This document shows, piece by piece, positions 42,997 to 52,259 of a stretch of 64,000 bases of DNA (positions are counted from its first letter, which is position 1; each line of letters begins with the position of its first letter). The stretch is from Gammaproteobacteria bacterium (lineage in GTDB: Bacteria; Pseudomonadota; Gammaproteobacteria; Pseudomonadales; Azotimanducaceae), in assembly GCA_030425195.1 (NCBI GenBank), contig JAUIAV010000007.1:172829-236828 (forward strand), read 5' to 3'. The notes beneath the pieces are model-generated. The model saw only the letters and a program-made list of their open reading frames with translations. It was not told where the DNA came from and made no database searches. The position numbers were made by a program, and so were the translations under genes.

Positions 42997-44442
42997 CTAG
43001 CTGCCGGTCACCAGAATCATCCAGCCGAGCGCCACCGGAGGGGCGAGCAGCCCGATCAGCAGACCGCCGGTCAGGAAGTCGCCCGCGGCCAGTCTGCCGC
43101 TGCCGAAGGCGATGGCATTCGGCGGCGTGGAGATCGGCAGACACATGGCACAGGATGCACAGAGCGCCAGCGCCACCACGGCCGTACTCTCGAATCCGGA
43201 CGCCAGGACCACGGCTATGGGCACCAGAATGTTGGCCGCCGCCGTATTGCTCATCAGGTTCGACAGCAGCACGGTCACATAACAGATGACGAGCACGATA
43301 CCGATCTCTCCCAGGCCTTCGAACGGCAGCAGGTTCACCAGCCAGTCCGCCAGTCCGGTGTCCCGGACCCCGTTGCCCAGCGCCAGCCCGCCGGCGAGAA
43401 GCAGCAGAATGTCCCAGGGCAGACCCCGCACGTCCCGGTCCCGGAGTATGCCCGTCGCCGTGAACACGGTGATCGGCAGGAAAGACACCGCGGCACTGGG
43501 TAATCCCGTCCATTCTCCCGTCATCCAGAGCCCGACCGTGACCAGTAGTGTGAGCACGGTCAGGATGCGCTGCCACCGTGGCGGTGCATCCTCGGCCGAT
43601 TCCGTCAGCACCGGCAGGGACAGCTTCTCCCCTTCCCGCATCGGATATCTGAAAACCAGGTAAGCCCAGATTGCGCCGAACAGAAGGATGGCCGGCGGCA
43701 GCCCGTAGCCCATCCAGGTGAGAAATCCCACCTCCTGGCCCGGCACCCCGATCAGGGCCCCGGCTGCTATGGCGTTCGGCGGGGATCCGATGAGCGTCCC
43801 CATCCCGCCGAGGTTCGCCGCAAAAGGCACGCCGAGCAGCAATGCCTTCGCGAAGGGACTGCCCGGCAGCAGACCGGCCACCACGGGTGCGGTGATCGCC
43901 AGCATCATGGCCGTGGTCGCCGTGTTGGACATGAACATGGAAAAGGTCAGGGACCCGGCCATGATGCCGAACAGCAGGCGGGCCGGGCTGCCGCCGAACA
44001 CCGCCAGGAGACGCCGGGCCAGGGAAACGTCCAGCCCGGTCCTGGCCACCGCTGCGCTCAGCACGAACCCGCCGAAGAACAGCCAGATGAGCGGGTGCCC
44101 GAGGACGACGACGAATGTCTCCCAGTCGTCGGGCGCCTCGGCGAACACGCCACCCTGCGGATTACCGAGCAGAAGTATCTGCAGGGCGATCACCAGAATG
44201 CCCACCGCATACGCGGGGATGACTTCGAACAGCCAGAGCTCGGCGGCGAGAATCAGGATGAACAGCATACGCGCCGGTGCGGCCGCGAGACCGCCGGACT
44301 GGGCCAGCCAGGCGATCGCCGCTGCAACGGACAGGGCCAGAACGAACTGGCTGGCCGCCCCGATCGGACGGATCTTCGGACGGACGAAAACCTTGCGGGC
44401 ATCCCGTCGGGAATCACCGGCAATGGTATGGGGTTCGGACAC
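42997..44442 (-). CDS. DASS/SLC13-family sodium:dicarboxylate/sulfate symporter
   Basis: A 481-residue carrier of the divalent anion:Na+ symporter family from GTG 44442. Both Ser-Asn-Thr hairpin motifs are visible: FSMFMSNTATTAMMLAITAP and LLSNLMSNTAAANILVPIAV. LIGSPPNAIAAG and the late STPPNAIAFGSG supply the second conserved Pro-Pro-Asn elements. It probably imports C4-dicarboxylates, citrate-like acids or sulfate; the residues that choose between these were not resolved. It is divergent from the small DUF6316-like gene. Confidence 0.88.
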   Translation of the reverse strand: MSEPHTIAGDSRRDARKVFVRPKIRPIGAASQFVLALSVAAAIAWLAQSGGLAAAPARMLFILILAAELWLFEVIPAYAVGILVIALQILLLGNPQGGVFAEAPDDWETFVVVLGHPLIWLFFGGFVLSAAVARTGLDVSLARRLLAVFGGSPARLLFGIMAGSLTFSMFMSNTATTAMMLAITAPVVAGLLPGSPFAKALLLGVPFAANLGGMGTLIGSPPNAIAAGALIGVPGQEVGFLTWMGYGLPPAILLFGAIWAYLVFRYPMREGEKLSLPVLTESAEDAPPRWQRILTVLTLLVTVGLWMTGEWTGLPSAAVSFLPITVFTATGILRDRDVRGLPWDILLLLAGGLALGNGVRDTGLADWLVNLLPFEGLGEIGIVLVICYVTVLLSNLMSNTAAANILVPIAVVLASGFESTAVVALALCASCAMCLPISTPPNAIAFGSGRLAAGDFLTGGLLIGLLAPPVALGWMILVTGS

Positions 44443-44588
44443 GAGGCGTCAGCTTCCGGCGAAAACGCCCATCATGGAGCCCGTTCAGGACGGCGTCCAT
44501 CTGTGACGGAACGCACGTCCCTGAGCCGCCAGACTGCTACCCTCGCAGATTCGGGCCTGAAATCAGACGACAGGCAATTGAGGTCAGG

Positions 44589-44816
44589 ATGAGCAATCAG
44601 AAGAAAAGACAGTCGGATCTGGACCACTCCAGAGAATACGAACGCTCGGAACACCGGGTGTTTCCCCGCGGCAGCGAGTGGTTCTTCTCCTCCCGCGAAG
44701 GCGACATGGGGCCTTTCGACACGGAAGGCGAGGCACAAGAGCAGCTGGAAGCCTATGTCATGCTCATCGATCTGAAAGAAGAGAATGAACGCCCGGTCAC
44801 CCCGGACGTCGACTAG
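44589..44816 (+). CDS. Small conserved protein, DUF6316-like
   Basis: A 75-residue soluble protein from the ATG behind GAGGTCAGG. The segment VFPRGSEWFFSSREGDMGPF, then DTEGEAQEQLEAYV, resembles a small family (DUF6316-like) common in gammaproteobacteria. That family has a pattern of the form W-[FY]-F-x-[ST]-REG-x-x-GP[FY]-x-[ST]-x-x-EA. The termini are charged. The function is unknown. It is convergent with the PyrD-PyrK fusion gene, with 2 nt between stops. Confidence 0.65.
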   Translation: MSNQKKRQSDLDHSREYERSEHRVFPRGSEWFFSSREGDMGPFDTEGEAQEQLEAYVMLIDLKEENERPVTPDVD

Positions 44817-44818
44817 CT

Positions 44819-46462
44819 TCAGACCGCAGCCGCATCCAGAAACGGACCATCCACGCACAACCGCCGCCCGTCCGGTGCGGTACAGGCCCCGCACACACCC
44901 ACACCGCATTTCGTCAGATAGTCGATGGCGCTGTAGATCTGTTCATCCGCACAGTACTTGCGCTCCACGGCAATGGCCGCATGTACCATGGGCTCCGGAC
45001 CACAGTTGTAAAACCGGAGCTGCCTCCGCTCCGCCTCGGGCACCCCGGCAAGATGCGCATCGAGCAGCTCCGTGACCAACCCTTCGAACCCTTCCGAACC
45101 GTCGTCGGTGGCGACATGCGTGTTTGCGACCCGCCTCGCTTCCTCGAGAAAATACAGACGCTCCGCGGTTCGTGCGCCTACGAAGAGCTCTCCCGGTCCG
45201 TGATCACGGACCAGCTGGTAGACGGCGGCGAGCCCGGTACCCCCGGCTACCGCAACGATCCGGGAACCTTCCGGCGGCACCGCTGACTGGCCATGGGGGC
45301 CGCGTACATAGGCACGGGTACCGGGCTCGAGTGACATCAGCCGGCCGGTGAATTCGCCCACGTTGATCACCACCAGCGAGAACGGGTCGTCCGTGAGTGC
45401 AGAGAACGGTTTCTCGCCGATTCCGGGTATCCACAGGAAGATGAACTCACCGGCCTGGATCCGGATGGAACGGTCGAACCGGAGGATGCAGATGTCCTCG
45501 CAGACCCGGATGTTCTCCACCAGCTCGACCGGCTCGAAACGCATGTCCACGTCGTAGAGGACGAGCGATTCCGCCCGTTGCACCGGACCCCCCGCACCCG
45601 CATCCCTGTCCACCTCCTCATCGAGGACGGCGAAGTAGCGCTCGATCTGCGGCGTGGTCAGTCCGGTCAGCGCCGACCCTACGCCGACCACCGCGGCACC
45701 CGCATCACGATAGGCGCGCACGTCGTCCGCAGAACTCACGCCCCCGCAGCCGATGATGGGCACGTCCACCCGGGACGCGATTTCCCGGACGCATTTGAGT
45801 CCGATCGGCAGCACGCCCTTGCCGGACATGCCGCCCAGTTCGTTGGAGAGCACGGGTGATCCGTGGGCGGTGATATAGCCCGGACCCACCGTATTGATCG
45901 CACAGAGCGCGTCGGCACCGCCAGCCACCGCAGCCTCGGCGATCTCCCCGATGTTGTCCGCGTTCGGCGTGAGCTTCGGAACCACGGGAATATCCACGGC
46001 CGCTTTCACCGCCGCGGTAATGTCCCGAACCAGCTCCGGGTCCTGGCCCATGGCCATGCCGTAGCCCTTCGCATGGGGACAGGAGAGATTCAGCTCGAGA
46101 CCGTCCGAGTATGGTGCCAGCAGCCGGGCAACCGCGACGAATTCCTCGATGCTGCCACCGAAGATCGAAGTCAGCAGGAATCGGTCCTCCGGTACCTCGA
46201 GTGCCGCGAACAGCTCCGCCGACCGCTCGGCGCCCGGATTGGTCAACCCCACTGCGTTCACGAAACAGCCGGGCGCATACTGGCTGTAGACCGGCTCCCG
46301 GTATCCCGGCCGCGGCTGCGGGCCGATGCTCTTGGTCGTCATGACGCCGATCTGCGGCACATGCCGGAACAGGTAGTCGATGATGGGAACGGCCGTGGCG
46401 ACGATGCCGGAAGGGATGGTGTAGGCGCCGGTCAGGCGCTTACCGAGAAACTCGATGCTCAA
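44819..46462 (-). CDS. Dihydroorotate dehydrogenase (class 1B) fused to PyrK-like electron-transfer subunit
   Basis: A 547-residue fusion. Residues 1 to about 300 are a class 1 dihydroorotate dehydrogenase with VNAVGLTNPG, LELNLSCPHAKGYG (catalytic-base Cys128), VVPKLTPN, and IPIIGCGGVSSADDVRAYRD-like phosphate binding. Residues from about 310 form a ferredoxin-reductase-type module (FLWIPGIGEKPFSAL, AVAGGTGLAAVYQLV). The C-terminus holds a [2Fe-2S] site, CGVGVCGACTAPDGRRLC (Cys519, 524, 527, 536), as in PyrK. In the usual class 1B enzyme these are two polypeptides. Together they oxidise dihydroorotate with NAD+. The start is TTG without a clear ribosome site. Confidence 0.85.
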   Translation of the reverse strand: MSIEFLGKRLTGAYTIPSGIVATAVPIIDYLFRHVPQIGVMTTKSIGPQPRPGYREPVYSQYAPGCFVNAVGLTNPGAERSAELFAALEVPEDRFLLTSIFGGSIEEFVAVARLLAPYSDGLELNLSCPHAKGYGMAMGQDPELVRDITAAVKAAVDIPVVPKLTPNADNIGEIAEAAVAGGADALCAINTVGPGYITAHGSPVLSNELGGMSGKGVLPIGLKCVREIASRVDVPIIGCGGVSSADDVRAYRDAGAAVVGVGSALTGLTTPQIERYFAVLDEEVDRDAGAGGPVQRAESLVLYDVDMRFEPVELVENIRVCEDICILRFDRSIRIQAGEFIFLWIPGIGEKPFSALTDDPFSLVVINVGEFTGRLMSLEPGTRAYVRGPHGQSAVPPEGSRIVAVAGGTGLAAVYQLVRDHGPGELFVGARTAERLYFLEEARRVANTHVATDDGSEGFEGLVTELLDAHLAGVPEAERRQLRFYNCGPEPMVHAAIAVERKYCADEQIYSAIDYLTKCGVGVCGACTAPDGRRLCVDGPFLDAAAV

Positions 46463-46502
46463 AGGCTGGCGGCTCTTGGTGTGCTGACTTGGGGCGGGAA
46501 TT

Positions 46503-47726
46503 CTACCGCCTGTCGACGGAGCCGGCTATCGGCCCCGACCGTGGCAGCGGGATCGTGAAGACCGCGGCCAGCACCAGCATGACGGCCGACGCCCAGAGAC
46601 AGGCAGCCAGGCCGGACACCTGAAATATCCAGCCCGACAGAATCGTCCCGATCAGCCGTCCGGCGGCGTTCGACATGTAGTAGAAGCCGACGTCCAGTGA
46701 CGCCCCGTCTTCCCTTGCGTAGCAGACGATCAGATAGCTGTGCAGAGACGAATTCACCGCGAACAGCACCCCGAAGAGGAAGAGCCCGCCGATCAGCACC
46801 AGTTGGGGCGAACCTTCCAGACCCACCGCGGCCATGGCCGCCGGCACCACTGCCAGTGGCAGCGCCCAGCGCAGCGCCGTGCTTCCATCAGGCGCATCGC
46901 CGTGCCTGCGGGTCAGCGCCGGTGCCATCGACTGCACGATTCCGTAGCCGATGATCCAGGCAGCGAGAAAGCTGCCGACACTGGTGAACGTCCAGTGGAG
47001 TTCGCTGGTGAGATAGACCGGAAGTGCCACCACGAACCAGACGTCCCGGGCGCCGAAAAGAAACAGCCTGGCCGCGGACAGCCAGTTCACCGGGCGGCTC
47101 TTGGACAGCAGCTCCTCGAACTTCGGTCTGGCACCGCTGCGGCCCAGATCCCGTCGCAGCACGAGCATGCTCAGGAGCCAGACGGCTCCCAGAACCACTG
47201 CCATGAGCAGGAGCGCTCCGGTGAATCCCAACACGCTGAGCAGCAGGCCGCCGAGAAAGAAACCGGCGCCTTTCAGAGCGTTCTTCGAGCCGGTAAGCAG
47301 CGCAACCCACCGGTACAGCCTGCCGGGCTGCCCCGGGGGCACCAGCAGCTTGACCGCGCTTTTGGCGCTCATCTTGTTGAGGTCCTTGGCGATCCCCGAG
47401 AGGGCCTGAGCACCCATGACCCAGGGCACGGTCAGCCAGGTGGCCGGCACCGTGAGCAGGGCGAGTGCAGCCACCTGCAGCGCCAGGCCGATGTTCATCG
47501 TCCGGTTCAGACCGATGCGGGCGCCCAGATAGCCGCCCAGCAGATTCGTCACGATCCCGAAGAACTCATAGAACAGAAAGAGCGCGGCGATCTCGAGCGG
47601 CGAGAACCCCAGCTGGTGGAAATGAAGCACCACGAGCATCCGCAGGGCGCCGTCCGTCAGCGTAAACGCCCAGTAGTTGCCGGTGACGACCAGGTACTGA
47701 CGGATATCGGATTTCAGGCGGGACAC
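46503..47726 (-). CDS. arsJ: ArsJ, organoarsenical efflux MFS transporter
   Basis: A 407-residue 12-helix carrier with the strongly conserved ArsJ start QYLVVTGNYWAFTLTDGALR, MLVVLHFHQLGFSPLEIAAL, and LNRTMNIGLALQVAAL. It also has GIAKDLNKMSAKSAVKLLVP. ArsJ exports 1-arseno-3-phosphoglycerate made by its partner GAPDH, which gives arsenate resistance. The GAPDH gene ends 21 nt upstream on the same strand and a divergent ArsR gene follows, the standard layout. GTG at 47726 is the start. Confidence 0.93.
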   Translation of the reverse strand: MSRLKSDIRQYLVVTGNYWAFTLTDGALRMLVVLHFHQLGFSPLEIAALFLFYEFFGIVTNLLGGYLGARIGLNRTMNIGLALQVAALALLTVPATWLTVPWVMGAQALSGIAKDLNKMSAKSAVKLLVPPGQPGRLYRWVALLTGSKNALKGAGFFLGGLLLSVLGFTGALLLMAVVLGAVWLLSMLVLRRDLGRSGARPKFEELLSKSRPVNWLSAARLFLFGARDVWFVVALPVYLTSELHWTFTSVGSFLAAWIIGYGIVQSMAPALTRRHGDAPDGSTALRWALPLAVVPAAMAAVGLEGSPQLVLIGGLFLFGVLFAVNSSLHSYLIVCYAREDGASLDVGFYYMSNAAGRLIGTILSGWIFQVSGLAACLWASAVMLVLAAVFTIPLPRSGPIAGSVDRR

Positions 47727-47747
47727 CCCCGTGGACGACTCTGGGGG

Positions 47748-48758
47748 TCAGCCATCGGCCGCGGCGCCCACCATGCGCGCCAGCTCTGCCGTGCGGTTGG
47801 CGTAGCCCCATTCGTTGTCATACCACGCAAAGACCTTCACCTGGGTACTGTTGACGACCATGGTGCTGAGCGCATCCACGATGCAGGATCGGGGATCTGT
47901 CCGGTAATCGATGGACACCAGCGGGCGCGACTCATAACCCAGGATTCCGGCCAGGGGCCCTGCCGCGGCTTCCATAAACGCCATGTTCACCGCCTCGACG
48001 GTGGTCTTCTCCTCGACTTCGAAAACGCAGTCCGTCAGCGATGCATTGGCCAGCGGAACCCGCACCGCGTGACCGTTCAGGCAGCCACGCAGTTCCGGGA
48101 AGATCTCGGCGATGGCGGTGGCGGAGCCCGTCGATGTCGGAATCAGGCTCATCCCGGACGCCCGTGCCCGTCTGAGGTCCTTGTGAGCCTGATCCAGGAT
48201 GCTCTGCGTATTGGTCAGATCATGAATGGTGGTCATGCTGCCGTGCCGGATCCGGAACCGCTCGTGCATCACCCTGACCAGCGGCGCGAGGCAGTTCGTC
48301 GTGCAGGATGCGGCCGTCAGGATCCGGTGTTCAGAGGGATCAAACAGATGGTCATTGACACCCATCACCACATTGAGCGCACCCGGTTCCCTGACCGGAG
48401 CCGTGACGACCACCCGCCCGACGCCCATGGCCAGGTAGAGTTCGAGCAGCGCGACTTTGCGCATCCGGCCGCTGGCTTCAATGACCAGGTCACATCCCGA
48501 CCAGTCGTTGGCCTCTATGGTCTCCGCCTGGCTGAATCGGATCTCGGCGGTGTCCACGTGCAGTGATCCGCCTTCGCCCCGGATCCGACGATCCCAGCGT
48601 CCGTGCACCGAGTCGAACTCGAGCAGATGGGCGAAAGTCGAGGCGTCACCGGCCGGATCGTTCACCTGCACGAACTCGACTTCCGGCCAGTCCCAGGCCG
48701 CACGCATCACCAGCCGGCCGATCCGGCCGAACCCGTTGATTCCCAGGCGAATACTCAT
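47748..48758 (-). CDS. ArsJ-associated glyceraldehyde-3-phosphate dehydrogenase
   Basis: A 336-residue GAPDH. It shows [20 protein letters not shown] for NAD binding, the catalytic [11 protein letters not shown] (Cys152), [20 protein letters not shown] and [11 protein letters not shown]. In this genetic setting the enzyme uses arsenate in place of phosphate to make 1-arseno-3-phosphoglycerate, the substrate of ArsJ. Its pairing with arsJ and the arsR palindrome, rather than with glycolysis genes, supports that role. The promoter should lie in the 127-nt gap to arsR. Confidence 0.92.
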   Translation of the reverse strand: MSIRLGINGFGRIGRLVMRAAWDWPEVEFVQVNDPAGDASTFAHLLEFDSVHGRWDRRIRGEGGSLHVDTAEIRFSQAETIEANDWSGCDLVIEASGRMRKVALLELYLAMGVGRVVVTAPVREPGALNVVMGVNDHLFDPSEHRILTAASCTTNCLAPLVRVMHERFRIRHGSMTTIHDLTNTQSILDQAHKDLRRARASGMSLIPTSTGSATAIAEIFPELRGCLNGHAVRVPLANASLTDCVFEVEEKTTVEAVNMAFMEAAAGPLAGILGYESRPLVSIDYRTDPRSCIVDALSTMVVNSTQVKVFAWYDNEWGYANRTAELARMVGAAADG

Positions 48759-48850
48759 GTTCTGTTTTCCGTAAGTCGGTTTTCACCGGCAGGGTTTCCG
48801 GCCTGGACCTTTCGGGCCAGCATCGGATCCTACGCCGGAATCTGCTTTAA

Positions 48851-48890
48851 TTCATTATTTCCCGAAATAATGAAACAACGAAATAATGAT
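48851..48890. promoter_or_regulatory. ArsR operator: perfect palindrome plus extra half-site
   Basis: TTCATTATTTC and GAAATAATGAA form perfect 11-bp arms separated by CC (48851-48874). A third copy of the half-site, GAAATAATGAT, lies at 48880-48890 across the arsR start codon. The site is in the gap between the divergent arsR and GAPDH-arsJ genes, so ArsR bound here could repress both. Confidence 0.82.
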
Positions 48891-49236
48891 GATGCCCGCC
48901 CACCAGTCACCGGCTCAGCAATTCGCCGCACTCGGGAATCCACTGCGGCTCGAGGTGTTCCGGTTCGTCATACGCGCAGGCCGCGAAGGCCGCCCGGCAG
49001 GCGAGATCGCACAGCACCTCGACGTGGCCCCTTCAACGCTTTCCGGGCATCTTTCCGCCCTTCAGCGCGCTGGACTGCTCACCAGCCGACGTGACCGGCA
49101 ACGGATGATCTACGCCGTCGACCCCGGACACGTCCGCGATCTGGTCGAGTTTCTGCTGCACGACTGCTGTCAGGGGCAGCCGGAGCTGTGCGGCCTCGCC
49201 TCCGCCGCCTGCGACGGAGGCAGACCGCCGGATTGA
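48886..49236 (+). CDS. arsR: ArsR family arsenic-responsive repressor
   Basis: A 116-residue winged-helix repressor: QFAALGNPLRLEVFRFVIRA, AGEIAQHLDVAPSTLSGHLS and ALQRAGLLTSRRDRQRMIYA. The helix-3 CxC site of R773-type ArsR is missing. A C-terminal cysteine cluster is present instead (Cys94, Cys95, Cys102, Cys109 in HDCCQGQPELCGLASAACD), as in ArsR types that bind As(III) with C-terminal cysteines. The start is one of three consecutive ATG codons lying inside an operator half-site, so binding would also block initiation. It is divergent from the GAPDH-arsJ pair. Confidence 0.9.
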   Translation: MMMPAHQSPAQQFAALGNPLRLEVFRFVIRAGREGRPAGEIAQHLDVAPSTLSGHLSALQRAGLLTSRRDRQRMIYAVDPGHVRDLVEFLLHDCCQGQPELCGLASAACDGGRPPD

Positions 49237-49244
49237 ACCGGGGA

Positions 49245-49490
49245 TCAGCCGCCCTGGAGACGCGGCAGCAGGAAGACTTCCGCATCCGGTGGAATGTTCA
49301 GATCCCGGATGTCCCGGTAGATTTCCCCGTTGATGGACACCGCCACCCCTTCGTCAAAGTGGCGGGTCATCTTCGGATACTGCTCCTGCAGCCGGCGCAC
49401 CAGCTCCCGGATCGTCGCTGCCTCGATCTCCACCGACACAGCGCCGTCCACGGCGGCCTGGAAGCCGCTGGCGAGGCTGACTCTGGGCAC
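49245..49490 (-). CDS. MoaD/ThiS-like ubiquitin-fold protein
   Basis: An 81-residue beta-grasp protein from GTG 49490. It has ATIRELVRRLQEQYPKMTRH, VAVSINGEIYRDIRDLNIPP, DAEVFLLPRLQGG, and ends in the Gly-Gly that is adenylated and thiocarboxylated in MoaD, ThiS and related carriers. It lies 6 nt after the molybdopterin subunit gene and is clearly the last gene of the molybdenum-hydroxylase operon. A dedicated role in cofactor synthesis or sulfuration for that enzyme is likely; the activating partner is not in the window. Confidence 0.8.
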   Translation of the reverse strand: MPRVSLASGFQAAVDGAVSVEIEAATIRELVRRLQEQYPKMTRHFDEGVAVSINGEIYRDIRDLNIPPDAEVFLLPRLQGG

Positions 49491-49496
49491 CGCCCG

Positions 49497-51740
49497 CTAC
49501 CGGCCGTTGGCCTCCCGGATCGCCTTCAGCACCCGGGGCGGAGACATGGGTGTGTGGTCGAGACGCACACCCACCGCATTCGACACCGCGCCGGCGATCG
49601 CAGCCAGCGGTGGGACGATGGAGGTCTCCCCCACCCCGCGGATCCCATAGGGATGATTGGGGTTCGGGATTTCCAGAATCTCCGTGTCGATGAACGGCAG
49701 ATCCGAGCAGACGGGAATCCGGTAGTCGAGGAAGCTCGGGTTCTGCAGACGGCCGTCCTCACCGTAGACGTATTCCTCGTTCAGCGCCCAGCCGATGCCC
49801 TGAGCGGCAGCGCCCTGGAACTGACCTTCCACGTAATCCGGATGAATGGCCTTGCCCGCATCCTGAACTACCGTGTAGCGGAGGATCTTTGTCTTGCCCG
49901 TCTCCGGATCCACCTCCACGTCGCAGATGTGGCTGGCGAAGGAGACGCCGGCGCCATCCGCCACCACCTCGTTATGGCCGGCAATGGGTCCGCCGGTCTG
50001 GGGTGACTTCTTTGCGATCTCGGCCAGGGTCAGGGGCGCCAGATTGCTGTGCTCGATGCCTTTTGCATGCGCTGCGCCGTCTTTCCACTCGATGTCGTCC
50101 ACATCGATTTCCCACATCAGCGCCGCCCGCGCCTTGAGCACGTCGATGGCGGCCCGGGCGGCGAAGATCGTCGCCATGCCGGAGGAGAAGGTACCCCGGC
50201 TGCCCTCGGTGGTATCGTTGTGCCCGAGCGAGGACGTGTCGCCCACGTTGCACTTCACCTTCTCGTAGGGAATGCCGAGTTCCTCTGCCGCGATCAGCGA
50301 CATGGACGCCCGCGCACCGCCCACATCCACGGTACCCATGGTCAGGTTCACCGTGCCGTCGACGCCGATGTTCAGATCCGTGCAGGTCTGACCGCCGAAA
50401 TTGAACCAGAAACCGCAGGCCATACCCCGCCCCTGGTTCTTCCCGAGCTTCGCTTTCATGTGCGGATGATTCTTAACCGCCCTCAACGTCGCCTCGATCC
50501 CGATCGGTCCGTAGGTGGGGCCATAGGCTGCCTTCGAGCCTTCCTTCGCCACGTTCTGCAACCGGAAGTCCACCGGATCCATGCCGATCTCGGCAGCGAC
50601 CAGATCCATGGTGCTCTCCACGGCGAAGGCCGCCATGGGCGCGGACGGGGCCCGATACGCGGCCACCTTCGGGCGGTTGACCAGCACGTCGTACGCCACG
50701 GCCTGCACATTCGGCAGGTCGTAACAGGCCCAGGAGGTCATGGCCCCGAGCATGCCCCAGGGACCCGGGAAAGGGCCGTCCTGATAACGCAGCGTGGCCT
50801 GCCCGGCGGTGATGGTGCCGTCTCGCTTCGCGCCGATCTTCACATCCATGGACGTCGAGCAGGTAGGACCGGAGCCCATGAACACCTCATCACGCCCCAT
50901 CACCAGTTTCACCGGGCGGTTCGCCTTCCGGGACAGGGCCAGCGCCACCGGCTCCATCCAGACGTGCGTCTTGCCGCCGAAGCCGCCGCCGATCTCCGAG
51001 GAAGTCACCTTGAGCTTGGCGATGTCCATGCCGAGCAGCTGAGCGCAGACGTTGCGGAAGGTGAAGTGTCCCTGAGTGGTCACCCAGAGCTCGCCATCCC
51101 CGTCCGGCCCGACGCTCGCCAGGCAGGCATGGGGCTCGATGTAGCCCTGGTGCGTCTGCTCGGTCCGGTAGCTCTTCTCGATGATCACGTCCGCTTCGGC
51201 GAATCCCGCGTCCACGTCACCGTGACCGAACTGGGATACGTTGACGATGTTCGACGGCTTGCCGTCGTGCTCGACGCCCGGCTGGACGATGGGAGCATCT
51301 TCGGCCATGGCCGCGTCCACGTCCGTCACATGCGGCAGCGCCTTGTACTCGACCTTGATGGCCTTGAGCGCCTTTCTGGCGGTGGGCTCGTCGACAGCTG
51401 CAACCGCGGCCACCGCATGACCGTGGTAGAGCGCCGTGCCGCGCGCCATGCAGTTCACGAGAATGTCGAAGTTGGGGCCCCGGCCTCCGGTCAGGTCGGG
51501 CAGATCGTCACACGTGATGACGGCTTTCACCCCCTTCATCTTCTCCGCCCGTGAAATGTCGATCTTCTTGATCTTCGCGTGCGCATGGGGTGAGCGGAGA
51601 ATCCGCCCGACCAGCTGACCCGGCGCGAAGGCGTCCGCGCCATAGCGGGCCCTGCCGGTTACCTTGTCGACCCCGTCCGGACGCCGTACGCGGGAACCGA
51701 CGACTTTGAATTCCTGTTCGGTATAACTCTGTTCAGCCAT
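49497..51740 (-). CDS. Molybdenum hydroxylase, molybdopterin-binding large subunit
   Basis: A 747-residue xanthine-dehydrogenase-family large subunit. It has VVGSRVRRPDGVDKVTGRAR, VGRILRSPHAHAKIKKIDIS, IGGGFGGKTHVWMEPVALAL, and PKVAAYRAPSAPMAAFAVES. The AYRAPSAP loop differs from the AYxCSFR of form I CO dehydrogenase, so this is not CO oxidation. The C-terminal GIRGVGETSIVPPLAAIAGA contains the conserved active-site Glu (GVGE). It probably hydroxylates an aromatic or N-heterocyclic substrate, possibly as a CoA thioester. It is 12 nt downstream of the iron-sulfur subunit gene. Confidence 0.9.
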   Translation of the reverse strand: MAEQSYTEQEFKVVGSRVRRPDGVDKVTGRARYGADAFAPGQLVGRILRSPHAHAKIKKIDISRAEKMKGVKAVITCDDLPDLTGGRGPNFDILVNCMARGTALYHGHAVAAVAAVDEPTARKALKAIKVEYKALPHVTDVDAAMAEDAPIVQPGVEHDGKPSNIVNVSQFGHGDVDAGFAEADVIIEKSYRTEQTHQGYIEPHACLASVGPDGDGELWVTTQGHFTFRNVCAQLLGMDIAKLKVTSSEIGGGFGGKTHVWMEPVALALSRKANRPVKLVMGRDEVFMGSGPTCSTSMDVKIGAKRDGTITAGQATLRYQDGPFPGPWGMLGAMTSWACYDLPNVQAVAYDVLVNRPKVAAYRAPSAPMAAFAVESTMDLVAAEIGMDPVDFRLQNVAKEGSKAAYGPTYGPIGIEATLRAVKNHPHMKAKLGKNQGRGMACGFWFNFGGQTCTDLNIGVDGTVNLTMGTVDVGGARASMSLIAAEELGIPYEKVKCNVGDTSSLGHNDTTEGSRGTFSSGMATIFAARAAIDVLKARAALMWEIDVDDIEWKDGAAHAKGIEHSNLAPLTLAEIAKKSPQTGGPIAGHNEVVADGAGVSFASHICDVEVDPETGKTKILRYTVVQDAGKAIHPDYVEGQFQGAAAQGIGWALNEEYVYGEDGRLQNPSFLDYRIPVCSDLPFIDTEILEIPNPNHPYGIRGVGETSIVPPLAAIAGAVSNAVGVRLDHTPMSPPRVLKAIREANGR

Positions 51741-51752
51741 TGCCCGTTCTCC

Positions 51753-52259
51753 TCACTTCTTCCGTCCGGACGCCTTCTTCTTCGAAGACTTCCTGAGCTC
51801 TGCCGCGGCGGCATCCACCGCTCGCACGATCTTGTCATAACCCGTGCAGCGGCAGAGATTCCCGGCCAGCGCGTAGCGGATTTCCTCTTCCGTCGGATCC
51901 GGATTGTCGTCCAGCAGGGCTTTGGCAGCCACGAGGAATCCCGGGGTGCAGATACCGCACTGAAGTGCCGCGTGCTCCAGAAACTTGTCCTGCAGCGGGT
52001 GCAGTCTGTTGCCGTCAGCCAGACCTTCCACGGTGGCGACCTTCCTGCCTTCCACCTCGGCACCGAGGACGAGGCAGGAGCAGACCAGCTGACCATCGAC
52101 GATCACACTGCAGGCGCCGCAGTCGCCCGTGCCACAGCCTTCCTTGGCGCCGGTCAGCCCCAGACGGTTCCTGAGCACTTCCAGCAGGGTCTCGCCCGGA
52201 TGGCAGACGAACTCTTCCACATCACCATTGACGGTGGTCGATACCTGTACTCCGTTCAC
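51753..52259 (-). CDS. Molybdenum hydroxylase, [2Fe-2S] small subunit
   Basis: A 168-residue subunit with two [2Fe-2S] clusters. The plant-ferredoxin-type cluster uses GAKEGCGTGDCGACSVIVDG and VCSCL (Cys42, 47, 50, 62). The second, helical cluster uses LQCGICTPGF and AGNLCRCTGYDKIV. The C-terminus is lysine-rich (RKSSKKKASGRKK). It passes electrons from the molybdenum centre to FAD. GTG 52259 overlaps the stop of the FAD subunit by 4 nt (GTGA), so translation is coupled. Confidence 0.92.
   Translation of the reverse strand: MNGVQVSTTVNGDVEEFVCHPGETLLEVLRNRLGLTGAKEGCGTGDCGACSVIVDGQLVCSCLVLGAEVEGRKVATVEGLADGNRLHPLQDKFLEHAALQCGICTPGFLVAAKALLDDNPDPTEEEIRYALAGNLCRCTGYDKIVRAVDAAAAELRKSSKKKASGRKK

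Noticed and set aside
49497..51740. Form I carbon monoxide dehydrogenase large subunit
   Set aside because: The active-site loop reads AYRAPSAP instead of AYxCSFR, so the protein belongs to another branch of molybdenum hydroxylases.
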